Positions 54,801 through 64,000 of a stretch of DNA of 64,000 nt are shown one piece after another. Origin of the DNA: Sceloporus undulatus (taxonomy: Eukaryota > Chordata > Lepidosauria > Squamata > Phrynosomatidae); the NCBI RefSeq assembly GCF_019175285.1, contig NC_056529.1, positions 1,908,231-1,972,230 on the forward strand, in the 5' to 3' direction. The position numbers and the translations under genes are program-made. Position 1 is the stretch's first letter; each line of letters starts with the position of its first letter. The notes under the pieces are model-generated. The model was not told the origin of the DNA. It did no database searches and saw only the letters and a program-made list of their open reading frames with translations.

Positions 54801-57800
54801 TCTCTTGCTACCCAATGATAGTTTTACCTGTTTTAGCTAATTATTGTGCTACAAGTTTAGACACCACAGATGACTGTCACTGCTGACATTTTCCATCTGT
54901 TCTTCACAAATATGAAAAACATTAAATTTGCAGGCTCTCACTAAACTCTCATGCTAAACTCTGGTTTAGAACTTAAGTCTCTTCTGGGCCAGTCCTAAAC
55001 TTGTAGGACTGTAATTATAGCATATATATATATATAGCATACAGCATTACTATTACTACTAGACCATATTACTGTAAAATATCACCTAAACTGGACAGAA
55101 GGAGGTTACTTTTATACCCAGCATTATATTTGTTAGACCACCTCTTAGCCATCAATTAAGGATGATTATAACTGAAATCCCAGTAAACCAAACTTTAAAA
55201 AATTCATTTGCCACCAGTTACCCCTGGATAACTGCCTTTTTATCTTTCCAAGGAAGAATGAGGACGAAAAACAAACTCCAGTGCACCTACCTTGATATTT
55301 CTGTAGGTTTCATTTAGAACCATTTTGTTGAATTCTGGATTTTTCAGGGTATCAAGGAAATTTGAATAAAGGCTATGGAAGTTTGGCTCAATACTAACTC
55401 TCTTCATCACAAGATACTGTGAAACCCAAGGCATGAACTCTTCTTTCACCGTTTCCTTCAGTTCTTCAACCTGGCTCATTATATTAAGAAGAAAATGGAT
55501 TAATAAGCTTTCAGGAGACTGTTCTGAAGCGCAGCAGCCTGGTGTCTTGTAAAGATCACAAATTACAAATTTTCCCTAAAGATCCAGGACTGATCTCCCA
55601 AAAGAGAGAGAAAAAAGTTGTGCACTCCTTACCTTCTGGGTCATGTTGGATTGAGACAGGTTGTTGAAGATAAAAGCAATCTTTTCCTGCACATTTTCAG
55701 GGGGTTCAACAATCCTCTCCGTTTGATCTGTGGCCACGAGCAGAGTATCAATGTTGGTTGTATTAATTGAAGGCTGCAGAACAAGAACAAGGATTTAAAG
55801 GAATAATTTAGTTTAATTAAATTAAGATCCAGTGGACTATGCATTTGGACTGCAGCACAAACACATGTGGTGCACGTCACAATTTCAGAATGAAGTTACC
55901 AAAGAGTGACAAGAGTTGCGCAAGAGCTTTAACTTTGGCAGGCTGGCCGTCTGGGCGACACGGGGCACAACTGGGATGACAGACTAGAGTTATGGAAAGG
56001 CAGCAACATGGTGACTTCCAAACAAATTCAAGATGCAAACCAGTTGGAGAAGAGCAGAGAGTGACAGAAAGGGGTTTTGCGCAATGACACCATGCAATTA
56101 ATGAGATTTCCAGGGGAAGTAAATAGAAATCTGTAAGTTTTCTAAGTGAAAATTCAAGGCAGGAAGAAGCAAGCTCCTCAAAAATGACAGAAAACAATTG
56201 TGTTATACATGAACAACTAAACAAGGCAGCCAAAAATAGACAACTGATTAAATGTGGTGGAAAAGAGGTGACAAAACAGCAAAACCTTTATCTAAATAAA
56301 TGTGGTTAAAACTGCAAAGGGTTTGCTTCAAAACCTCCAGACAAATCTAAACAATGTACACAAAACACTGGCCCAATGGTTTTTCTCCAAAGCTGAAAGA
56401 AAATCTCTCACATGCCTCCCTTCATGCTCATTCCAGTCGCAGGGCAGCTCATGCGCTTACCGGCACGTCCTTCTTGAAGCTGACTCGACCCACTGGCGTG
56501 ATGGCAGTCTTTGCCACGGTGGTGGTGGTGGTGGCGGTGGTCACGATCGTGCTCACTTGACCCGCAAGTGGGGTTTTGGCTGGGGCCTGGGCCTGGGCCT
56601 GGGCCTGGGCCAGTGCAATGCTTCCAGGAGTGGTGATGGACCCCTGCATCTTCACAGGAGGGTCTCTGGATTGCTGTCCGTATTCAATGTACTGCAACAG
56701 GCAAGAGGCAGGATGCTCTTTAAAACTTATGTGCACCCAAGAGATGTCCGATGCCTCTCAGAACCTCTTCAATACAAAAACAATGCCCCAAGTTCCTAAT
56801 CAAGATATTCTTGGGAAATTCAAACCATTAAAACCCAGCTGCCATGAAGTCACAGATAGCCTCAGAAGGAGCCCTTGTTTTTCTACACAGACACACAGAG
56901 CCTGGCCTACATCTATTAGTTGCGCTACCATCAGCTCTGGAGGAAAGCTCTATAATACTCTATTGGGGGAGGCTGAGGGGCTGCACACTTCCCCAACCCA
57001 CAACAACCTGAATTTTCCCTCCAAAATGTCCTCCAAGGGCGGGGGGGGGGGGGGGCATTACTGCCAAGCTTTTAGCCCCACTCCAGGCCATTTCAGGTCT
57101 AGGACAGGCCTTTTTGCAAAAAAGGTGACGGGGGGGGGGGGGGGAGTCAGCAGTCATTGAAGGTGTTCTCCTCTGGTAAAACATAATGAGAATAGACACA
57201 GAGCCTCAGTACTGTCTGAAGCAAATATATCAAATCTACAGCTGGCCAGGCTTTCCATCTGAAACCTAAGCCCATATTCAATAGAGCATAAAGAACCCAC
57301 TAACCCACTGCTGACCTTGCGTTGTCACCCAATGCAGCAACCCCAAACCAACATTGCTTTTAGTGTTTGGACGACAGCCTTTGGACCAGACCTCCAGGAT
57401 CCTAATTCCACTATCCCTGGTTCTGATTGTTTTCGGAAGGTCTGGGCAGACAGACTGCTGTGCTGCACGGCAGGGATGATTTGCCAGGAAACCCTTTCCA
57501 CAACCCATCACAGCTGCACTTCTCTCCTTCTTGCCCAACTCTGGACACAAGTTGTGGGGATTCCTCCTCTCACCAACCCAGACAAAGAGCCCAAGAAAGT
57601 TTAAATATAGATACTTGGAGGGGGAGTTGTTCACACAGAACATTTACAGATCCCTTTGTGCCTTTTATTAAATGGACCCCGAATCTTCTCAATACACAAA
57701 GCCAGCGAATGCCAAAGTGTGTCCCTCCCCACTGGGCCATCACTTTCCATGGCTTTGAACACTTACCTCCTGCAGGTGATGAGGGAACTGTATAAAGTGA

Positions 57801-60800
57801 CTAATAGAAGCCAAGTGCTGACAATACTGAGGATAGTCCTTCAATCTGTCAATGGTAAAACTATCCATTAGTAGGAGAAAATAAATAGCCTGGTCAAGAC
57901 CACCACCATCACAAAACAACACAACACAACAATGGTTAGCCTTCTGTTAAGTTAACAAAACTGTTCTCAGGACTCCCTACTTATAACATGCGAAAGATGA
58001 AGTGGATGAAAAGTGGGCAGATGCTAAAAGCTTTCGGATGAGGCAGTTCTACTTCCATGAGGGCCACAGACCGCCTTTCATCTTTAACCAACATTTTTGG
58101 TTATCACCTTTTTTGGGCTTCAACCAAAATTTTGCAATACCGTATATACTCGTGTGTAAGTTGGCCTCATGTATAAGTCGAGGCTGAGTTTGGAGGCCAA
58201 TATTATGGATTTTAATATGACCCGTGGATAAGTCGAGGGTGCAGTCACAGTCCCTCTGCTCCACTTGCCTCTTGGTGCTCCTTTGAGTGGCTGCTGCCCT
58301 CGAGACTTCCCTGCTGCTCTGCTTGCCTTTTGGTGCTCTGTGAGGGCAAGCTCCAAAAAGCCATCTCTGCTGCCATCCCCAGTGCTCCCTCTCCCATGCT
58401 TCTCCCTTAGGGCTCTCTAACTCAAAGTGTTCATAGAATCATAGAGTTGGAAGAGACCCCAAGGGTCATCCAGTCCAACCCCATTCTGCCATGCAGGAAA
58501 TCCAAATCAAAGCATTCCCGACAGATGGCCAGCCTCTGTTTAAAGACCTCCAAAGAGGGAGATTCAGATTTTTTGCTCCTTTGTATATTTTGGAGAGGAA
58601 AGAGTTAAAGAAAGGCTCCTTTCCCCCCACCATTTCAGTTTGGACTCTCCAGCAAGTCTTAAGCTTCTGCCCCTTTAAGAACAGAGCAGCTAGTGGTTCC
58701 AAAACTTTGCTCCTCCAGGTTTTTTGGACTTCAACTCCCAGAAGCCTCAGCCCTCTTAGCTAATGGCCTAGAATTTTGGGAGCTGAAGTCTGAAACCCCT
58801 AGAAGGCCAGAGTTTGGGAACCATAGAGCTCTCTCCCTTTTTCTTTTTCCTGATGCTGATGAAATCTGGCAAGCTGACTTCTACCAGCAATAGCTATGGC
58901 CAGTGTTAGGTTTTTCCCCCCTTTGAAAAATAAGCAAATGAACATCTGTCCCTTCTTTTTGCCCAGGGAGAGTGCCCTTAAGAGAAAGGCTGCCTGCCTT
59001 CCCAGGGAAGCAGACAGGGAGGGAAGGCAGGCAGCCTTTCTCTTAAGGGCACTCTCCCTGGACTAAAAGACCTGCAAATCAACCCCCGGTCCCCAGAAAG
59101 AGTCACGGCGGCCATTTTTGGAACTGCATTATCATATATACGCATGTATAAGTCTACCTAAGATTTTGAGATCAATTTTTGGGTATACATTTTTCGACTT
59201 ATAGACGGGTATATACGGTAGATGCCACTTGGAAGCCTCTCAGGGCTGCTACTAGCCAGTTCCTGAAATGGGATTGTATACATACTCCTAGTGCAAGGGG
59301 GACTTATTTTCCCATAGGAAATCACTGGGCAAACACTCCCTGTTTGGAAAATAGCCCTATCCAGGAATTTAAAAGATGGAAAAGACCTCTAAACTTAGCA
59401 AAACCCACCCCAGAGATTGGGAAGGGGACACTACAGGCCAGTAAAAGGAGGGGGGGGAGTACTCTATTCCTTTGGAGGAATCATGGGAGCTCTGGGGCAA
59501 AAAACAGACTGGGGGCCACAAGCGATCCACAGACTATATCAGGGGTAGGCAACCTTTTTGAGCCGGGGGCCGGGTTGCTGTCCCTCAGACAACTGGGGGA
59601 CCGAACTCAAAATGGCGCCCGGAGTGGCGCGGAAGCTGCGGCGGGGGCAGCAATCGGCGGCAGGACCGGGCTGGGGCAGGTCCCAAGGCCTCACCGGGCC
59701 GGATCCGGCCCACGGGCTGTAGGTTGCCGACCCCTGGACTATACGCTGCTAAAGCATAAACATCCTCATTAGCACTCAGCAGATGCACAGAACATCTTTG
59801 CCATAGGCTTAATAGTTGTTTTTTCAAGGAATGCTGCTCTAGGGCTCCCAATAAAAAGTCAGAAAGCACCAGAGCAGTTTGCAAAAGAGGACATAGAAGC
59901 ATAGACTTAGAAGAGACCACAAGGGCCTGCTAATCCAAACCCTGCTATGGAGGAATACAGTCAAAGCACTCCAAACAGATGTAAATCTCTCTACTACTTG
60001 CAACCGGTTTCTCGGTCCTCAGGATCTTTTCCTCTGTCCTCACAAACCTATTTACCCATCCTGATGGTCCACCCTCTTTCCCTTCTACTTTAGGTCTCAA
60101 TGCAAAAGCTACTAACCGAATTCTGTCTGTAAAGTATCCCACAACCTAAATACAAATGTTGGCATAAAACATGACCCAACTGGCACAATTTAGTCATGTG
60201 AAAAAGTATTTTTAAAGTGTGGCACACTGCTTTAAGCCTTGTACAAACAGCAGTACCATATGTTTTCATAAGGAAACAAGAGTTGCTTTTTTAATTACCA
60301 AACTGGTAATTTGAATATATGTGCGGAAACATGTGTCTAGGTTTACATGCACCTTGAAAGAGGACCAAGCCATATTTGTTAAGGCACAAAAAATGTGCAC
60401 TCACAGTCTTAATGCATTTTTATTTAGAAATGTCCCAATAAATTCATCTGGATTTACTGCTTGGTAAACATGCATTGGTCTTTGGTCTCATTTTACTGGC
60501 TAGGCTGCTGCAGAACCACTGCAACTATTTGAATTAAAATCCCTACTCAGTGTGGAACAAGCTAAAGTCTGCTGTACTGTAGTGTGAACCCTTCCAGCCC
60601 AATACAACCTAGTAGTAGTATTGAACATAGAAAATCCTCGCTACATTAAAAACCAAAAATCGATGTTTAAATGGTAGCATGAAGGAAGGTCAGGCGGAAA
60701 CGTCAGGAGAGAGAAATTGGCGTTGGGGACATGGGAAGGATTTAATTTCTTTGAGAAGGAAGAAAATGGTCTCAAAACTGATCTGTACTGTGAGACTGAG

Positions 60801-62547
60801 AAGGAACTACTGGCCAGCACTTTGACAAGATGGCTTCTGGTAAGTCTAGCCAACTAGTTTGTTTTAAGAGGCTCTTCTCATTGATATGTATGGGCTACAA
60901 TTGGGCTTGATTGTTCCCAGTTTTCATAATTCTATGTGTCATCATCACATACAGCAACAATGATTTGGAATCTCTTCAATTCAGGAACCACAATGAAGTA
61001 TGAGCCACTGATTCTAAAGCATGTATTCATCTGAATATTTGTCTGCAGGCAATTGCGCCCCTATCCAGATTGTCTACAATGGATTTATGTTCTCTTTATA
61101 CTAAAATATGCATTCCCTTTATGAACTTTACTTTATACTTCTATTGTGGGAAACATTCAAGAAGTGCAACATTACATTAATCATGTATTATTACATAGCT
61201 AAATAGATTGCTAAAGTAGGTAGGTAGAGTTAGCTTCCTCTATGAAATTCTGGAAATATCAGAAAAAGACACTCACCTATTTTTAAATCTATCTAGTGCA
61301 GCAATACCAAAATAGTACATTTTGGATGTAAAAGGCTTTCGTAAGGCTTCAAGTACATAGCGCAAGGCCAGGCCCAGGGCCATGTATGTAACCAGTCCTT
61401 TCTCTATTATCCCACCAAAGAGACAGGCTGTTATGTGTAGCTCTTTATCGGGGTACTGGGGGAAAAACCGATACTCCTCAAACAAGTTCCTCAGCATACA
61501 GTTAAACACTTCGCGTTCCCGTTTAATGTTGGAGTCCTTAAACCTCTGTAGCATTTCTAACACCTGCAAAGAAACCAGAAGGTTATGAAGAGACTCAGTG
61601 ATGCTCAGCCCTTTCTCAAAGGATTTTCCAAGCTTGCGAGGAAAAGCCCCCAATCTTTCCCATATTTGAGTGCAACTGAAATCAATGCTATACATTCAAA
61701 CAGAAAAGGCTGCTCATGGAAGAATACTTCTCATGGGAATAAAAGTGGACTCATACAACAAACAGCATTCGCTAGAGTTTTCAATTCATCGCAGTAGATA
61801 TTTTCAAGCCTTTGTATCATAATCATTTTCAAATGTCTTTCTGGACATCATACTATGTTGCTTCAAATTCCTTAAAATTTAAGCTTAAATGCATTTTAAT
61901 GGGAAAACTGTGATTTGATCAGATTCAGAAATTGGAACATATATTGCTAAGTAGCACTCCGCTTATTTAGGAGACCACCAAACCCCCCGCCCTGGAAGAA
62001 AAACCCACCTGAGAAACAGAGGCACAACTGAGATAAAAGACATGCAGAACATTCCCCCAAAACTGGTTTTAGTGCAAGGCGGAATTCATTTTAAATGCAC
62101 CAATGCCCTTTTAGTGCTTTGGACTTTCGGAAGTCTACTGAATCATGTAAAGCCATGAAACTTACTGATGAAGCTAACTTTTGGGATAGCTACCTTTTCA
62201 CTGGGCACAAATTAAAACACCCAATTTTACTTGCACAAAAGTTGTCTGCAACCGTATGGGCAATACAGCTTGGAACCTTGAAATTTCCCTCAAACTGCAA
62301 CCAAACAAAAAGCAATGTTGTAAGCACCTACTAACCCAAATGTTTTATATAACTGGAGACAGAGGGGGGGACCCAACCCATGGTAAAGGGAGAGAAAGAT
62401 GAAATGGTTCCCCAAAGCATACCTCATCGACGGACATGGTTGGGTGCGGCGGGTGGTTATAAATACGCTGAAAATAGCTGTTGGCTTCATCATCAATCTC
62501 TTTACTAAAGTGCTGATTTGCCTCTGGCCATACCTGAGATAAGTCAG
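37856..62547 (-). CDS. CNOT1: CCR4-NOT scaffold subunit 1, last 30 coding exons; 5' part outside the window
   Basis: Scaffold of the cytoplasmic CCR4-NOT deadenylase. Exons 5' to 3' (- strand): 62423-62547, 61277-61563, 57767-57845, 56461-56691, 55633-55773, 55291-55470, 54584-54700, 54257-54367, 53915-53992, 53267-53444, 51977-52107, 51550-51846, 50269-50409, 50078-50182, 48898-49017, 48525-48716, 47802-47944, 47407-47515, 47146-47315, 46688-46919, 43935-44183, 43270-43433, 41994-42111, 40897-40998, 40311-40484, 39581-39730, 38990-39170, 38461-38593, 38047-38181, 37856-37924. They encode about 1,546 residues, matching human from about residue 830 to 2376. Exons 1-3 cover the TTP-binding HEAT region; 55773-53267 the MIF4G domain (CNOT7/8 and DDX6); 52107-50078 the CNOT9-binding region; and from about 47 kb onward the NOT1 C-terminal domain (CNOT2/3). 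The end is [10 protein letters not shown]. All frames are clean, in contrast to SETD6 and GOT2. Confidence 0.97.
38741..38790. repeat. Poly-G run and (ATAA)n microsatellite
   Basis: Twenty consecutive G are followed by 'tgataaataaataaatgaat'. It is intronic in CNOT1. The G run is a likely sequencing problem spot. Confidence 0.9.
40511..40562. repeat. Poly-A, poly-G, (GA)n tract
   Basis: A runs broken by one T, then ten G, then GA repeats. It lies in the CNOT1 intron about 25 bases upstream of the exon ending at 40484 (3' side on the + map). Confidence 0.9.
44343..44500. mobile_element. SPIN-like hAT non-autonomous element
   Basis: It is 158 bp long. On the - strand it begins CAGCGGTTCTCAACCTGTGG, continues with 'tcgcaacctctttgggg'-type text, 'ccggtggtcttaggaacc' and 'accacaattttatggttgg', and ends at 'gccactg'. 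This order matches my recollection of the SPIN_NA consensus, a hAT family spread by horizontal transfer among tetrapods including iguanian lizards. Flanks TTCTAGAT (44335-44342) and TTCCAGAT (44501-44508) match at 7 of 8 bases. It lies in the CNOT1 intron upstream of exon 43935-44183. Confidence 0.7.
46205..46285 (-). repeat. tRNA-derived SINE fragment, reverse orientation
   Basis: 'cccagtgggtttctatggcc' and 'ggggattcaaaccctaaagt' are the reverse complement of the SINE B-box and core junction. Confidence 0.6.
46430..46530 (+). repeat. SINE 3' end fragment
   Basis: 'cagaggaaggggcttggcaa', 'aaaattcatggaattgccat' and 'gtgacttaaaggcacatag' form the SINE tail in forward orientation. It points away from the copy at 46205-46285, so these are two separate insertions. 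Confidence 0.6.
48818..48870. repeat. (TA)n(CA)n microsatellite beside a CNOT1 exon
   Basis: TA units followed by about 16 CA units and TA again. The tract ends about 27 bases before the exon at 48898-49017, just beyond its splice donor on the - strand. Confidence 0.92.
49018..50077. other. CNOT1 intron without recognised elements
   Basis: About 1.06 kb between exons 50078-50182 and 48898-49017. I see no repeat, RNA gene or open frame that I can support. Confidence 0.5.
50540..51400 (-). mobile_element. CR1 LINE 3' region, about 860 bp
   Basis: Reverse-orientation CR1 text in consistent order along the + strand: 'cagctcttacaatcaagaag', 'ctgcagaaaacaagctggc', 'accctcctctggacgccttc', 'cccagaactggacaaagg', 'gtggtcggaccaaagcag', 'gaacttcattggccttg', 'ctactaagacccctc', 'ccctattgaaatccattctg', 'ctccagtctatccaggta' and 'gataagcatgccttctac'. 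This is the C-terminal coding and 3' region of a CR1. It is decayed and lies in a CNOT1 intron. Confidence 0.85.
53755..53875 (+). repeat. Dispersed reptile repeat ('gactaacacggctatg' family)
   Basis: It contains 'gaagtgggctcacatctatg', 'aaagctcatgctaacagc' and 'ccagactaacacggctatg', motifs found together in many reptile repeats. A reverse relative is at 3690-3805. I cannot name the formal family. Confidence 0.45.
56516..56612 (-). repeat. Coding repeats in CNOT1 exon 56461-56691
   Basis: (GGT)n on the + strand at 56516-56543 encodes a threonine run on the - strand. A GGGCCT hexamer repeated about 4.5 times at 56583-56612 encodes alternating Ala-Gln. The AQAQAQAQ tract also exists in human CNOT1. 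It lies in the flexible linker between the HEAT and MIF4G regions. Confidence 0.85.
57038..57146. repeat. Two poly-G runs in a CNOT1 intron
   Basis: About 16 G near 57040-57056 and about 17 G near 57128-57145, separated by about 75 bases of ordinary sequence. Confidence 0.85.
58433..58560 (-). mobile_element. CR1 3' end inside the TA-flanked transposon
   Basis: 'catagaatcatagagttgga', 'gagaccccaagggtcatcc', 'agtccaaccccattctgcc' and 'atgcagga' form the classic CR1 3' terminus in reverse. 'acctccaaagaggga' follows further in. Confidence 0.8.
58692..58824. repeat. Palindromic hAT-type MITE, family C, copy 4
   Basis: It starts 'agtggttccaaaactttgct' and ends 'cagagtttgggaaccat', with 'ttggacttcaactcccagaa' and its mirror inside. 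It is nested within the larger transposon. Confidence 0.65.
58963..59061. repeat. Perfect 41-bp inverted repeat, 17-nt loop
   Basis: The left arm 58963-59003 begins 'ccagggagagtgccctta' and the right arm 59021-59061 ends 'taagggcactctccctgg'. The arms are exact complements around 'agggaagcagacaggga'. Perfect arms next to diverged repeats suggest a young or conversion-maintained foldback. Confidence 0.9.
59540..59736. mobile_element. hAT non-autonomous element with 8-bp target duplication
   Basis: It is 197 bp long. Ends CAGGGGTAGGCAACCTTTTT and 'tgtaggttgccgacccctg' are inverted repeats. Flanks GACTATAT (59532-59539) and GACTATAC (59737-59744) match at 7 of 8 bases. The interior is CpG-rich. 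It lies in the CNOT1 intron between exons 61277-61563 and 57767-57845. Confidence 0.75.
59737..61276. other. CNOT1 intron, mostly unique AT-rich sequence
   Basis: A CR1 3' end fragment lies at about 59895-59985 ('gaagagaccacaagggcc', 'aatccaaaccctgctatgg'). The rest shows no repeat or RNA gene that I can support. Confidence 0.5.
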
Positions 62548-63798
62548 CTGTTGGAAAAGGGTAGGTACAAATGAGTAAGCCCACCGAATGCAGGAAACAT
62601 CCATTCATTTCACAATGAAAGAACAAAAGCCAAGAGAAAGGATTGCAGTTAACAGACTCAGTATATTCCTACCCACCAACGTCTATTGAAGCCCCCCCCA
62701 AAAAACCCATGCTGGAACAGTCCAAAGGATCAGAGCTGGCTAGTGCAGCATTCTGTTCACAGAGAGGCCCATCTCACAACATGGAGCCCACAAGCACAAC
62801 ATTTATTTATATCTTTCTTGCACAAACTGGACTAAAAGGCAACAAAAATTTGAAGTCACATATGGAAGTATTTATTAAAATATTAAAAGGCATTTAAACA
62901 AATCATATTGTAGCACAACTGAATTAAAAAAAAAACTCTACCCTACCCATTAAAATCCCCTCCCCTTGTGTCAACAGTCACAAGCCTGTTTGAATAAAAA
63001 GATCCTTGCTTCCTGGCAGAATGGTAAGAGGTGTACTGGGAGGCAGAAAGCCCATCCTCTGCTGTAACAGAGCCCCACAGCCTGAGAACAGCCACTGTAG
63101 GAATGCAATACCTCCCCACGGTTCTTGAGGGACCATTTCTGCAGTAACAAACAGGGGTTGTATTCTTCTGTAGGGCAACCTCCTACAGACAAGCCACCAG
63201 AACCTTTTGGTGTGATGGCATGTTCAAGCCCACTGGACTGCTCCAGCTGCTCCAGAAGAGAAGTCATGAACACGGAGAGAAACCCACAGAAGCAAGGGAG
63301 AGCGAGCTGAACAAGTGCACAAATGATTGCTCAAACAGCTAATGTTACAGACGAACAGCATCCTTTGTGAGCACTGCACAAACGCTACTACTAACCTGCT
63401 ATACCTCTGCACGTGGCGTGTGCTTTTAGGTGCCTATCAAAAATGGAAGCATGGTTCATCTTTTGCTTAAGAAAAGAAGGGGGACCATGAGTGGATGCTC
63501 TAGATGCCAGTGGTACCGCCATCAGACCCAAGAGGAATCCTCCAAGCTTCATAGCCGGTAATCTAAGGTCTTATCCCAGCCCCTTCTACAAAGTCCTTAA
63601 TGCAAAAAAGCTGAATAAAAGTCTGCATGAGGAAGAACACGAGCCATTGCTCTCATGCCTGCCACAAGGTGTATGCAGAGTGTGGCCTCCCCTAGAAAGG
63701 ACCATGCATTCACCGCACACCACAGCCACACTTCACAGTCGGACAACACCACCACTTACAAGGTTTCATCTTACTCTGCTGGAATGTCGGCTGGTTCA
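62548..63798. other. CNOT1 intron, 5' end of the visible gene
   Basis: No further CNOT1 exon was recognised upstream of 62547 before the gap. The open frames at about 62970-63270 on the - strand match nothing I know in CNOT1. Confidence 0.5.
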
Positions 63799-63898
63799 NN
63801 NNNNNNNNNNNNNNNNNNNNNNNNNNNNNNNNNNNNNNNNNNNNNNNNNNNNNNNNNNNNNNNNNNNNNNNNNNNNNNNNNNNNNNNNNNNNNNNNNN
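63799..63898. other. Assembly gap (100 N)
   Basis: Standard unknown-size placeholder in a CNOT1 intron. Confidence 0.99.
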
Positions 63899-64000
63899 TG
63901 CATCGGTCATGGAAGCCCTACTCTCTCAGCCTCCTCCTCCTCCTCATGTTCCTCCGGGGAAGGCCATGAGAAGCCTCCCCTGGATAAATCTTGCCAAGCA
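63899..64000 (+). repeat. SINE fragment with a (CTC)n insertion
   Basis: 'ctactctctcagcctcctcc', 'ggggaaggccatgagaagcc' and 'aaatcttgccaagca' follow the SINE core-to-tail order. A CTC run expands the core. It is cut by the window end. Confidence 0.55.

Larger units (their letters stand above)
58140..59218. mobile_element. Non-autonomous DNA transposon with TA duplication, about 1.08 kb, composite
   Basis: The terminal inverted repeats begin CCGTATATACTCGTG (left) and CCGTATATACCCGTC (right, complement), bounded by TA on both sides (58138-58139 and 59219-59220). Subterminal sequence is also related ('cttatagacg' and 'tataagtcgag'). There is no transposase frame. The interior holds a CR1 end (58433-58560), a family C MITE (58692-58824) and a 41-bp hairpin (58963-59061). 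A TA target and this terminus suggest the Tc1/mariner superfamily, but the family is not certain. Confidence 0.6.

Noticed and set aside
37856-62547. Intronic H/ACA snoRNAs, which mammalian CNOT1 is known to host (SNORA46, SNORA50)
   Set aside because: I looked through several introns on the - strand, for example 47516-47801 and 48050-48330. I found no segment with two convincing hairpins plus H and ACA boxes, and a covariance search would be needed.
62971-63273. Frame of 100 codons on the - strand upstream of the first visible CNOT1 exon
   Set aside because: It does not resemble any part of CNOT1, lacks clear splice sites and contains no known domain.

Overview
This is a vertebrate nuclear window, most likely from a squamate reptile and plausibly an iguanian lizard. 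The coding exons read as sauropsid versions of known genes. The background carries CR1 and L1 LINE pieces, tRNA-derived SINEs, many short palindromic hAT-type elements and a SPIN-like hAT copy. There are five runs of N (27077-27101, 28161-28260, 28798-28897, 36200-36224, 63799-63898), so this is a draft scaffold.

Layout. 1-4.6 kb is non-coding and probably intron 1 of CALB2, whose first exon lies off the window. 4.6-12.2 kb holds CALB2 (calretinin) exons 2-11 on the + strand, all clean. 14.0-21.9 kb holds GOT2 (mitochondrial aspartate aminotransferase), 10 exons on the + strand. Its 3' half is full of small indels. 21.9-25 kb is GC-rich, low-complexity sequence with one unassigned exon-like segment. 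25.06-27.08 kb is the 3' part of an L1 on the - strand. 27.1-28.2 kb is a short contig between gaps with two COG4 exons. 28.3-30.9 kb is extremely G/C-homopolymer rich. 30.9-36.8 kb is SETD6 (+), again with many small indels. 36.9-62.5 kb is CNOT1 (-), 30 clean exons encoding about the last 1,546 residues, with its 5' part beyond the window.

How the genes relate. SETD6 and CNOT1 converge tail to tail, as they do in mammals. GOT2 and CALB2 lie on the SETD6 side, unlike human, where GOT2 lies beyond the 5' end of CNOT1. The products are unrelated housekeeping or tissue-specific proteins: a calcium buffer, a malate-aspartate shuttle enzyme, a Golgi tether, a lysine methyltransferase and the CCR4-NOT scaffold. 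I see no operon-like or coordinated system.

The most notable observations are: (i) a corridor of about 20 kb (15.9-36 kb) where two otherwise well conserved genes are broken by many 1-2 base indels, best explained by assembly error; (ii) a COG4 fragment isolated between gaps; (iii) an unmerged contig overlap on both sides of the gap at 28798; (iv) a SPIN-like hAT copy with 8-bp target duplications; (v) a hammerhead-like fold in a dispersed retroelement fragment in a CALB2 intron; (vi) a 41-bp perfect hairpin inside a TA-flanked DNA transposon. I did not find a convincing new biological system.
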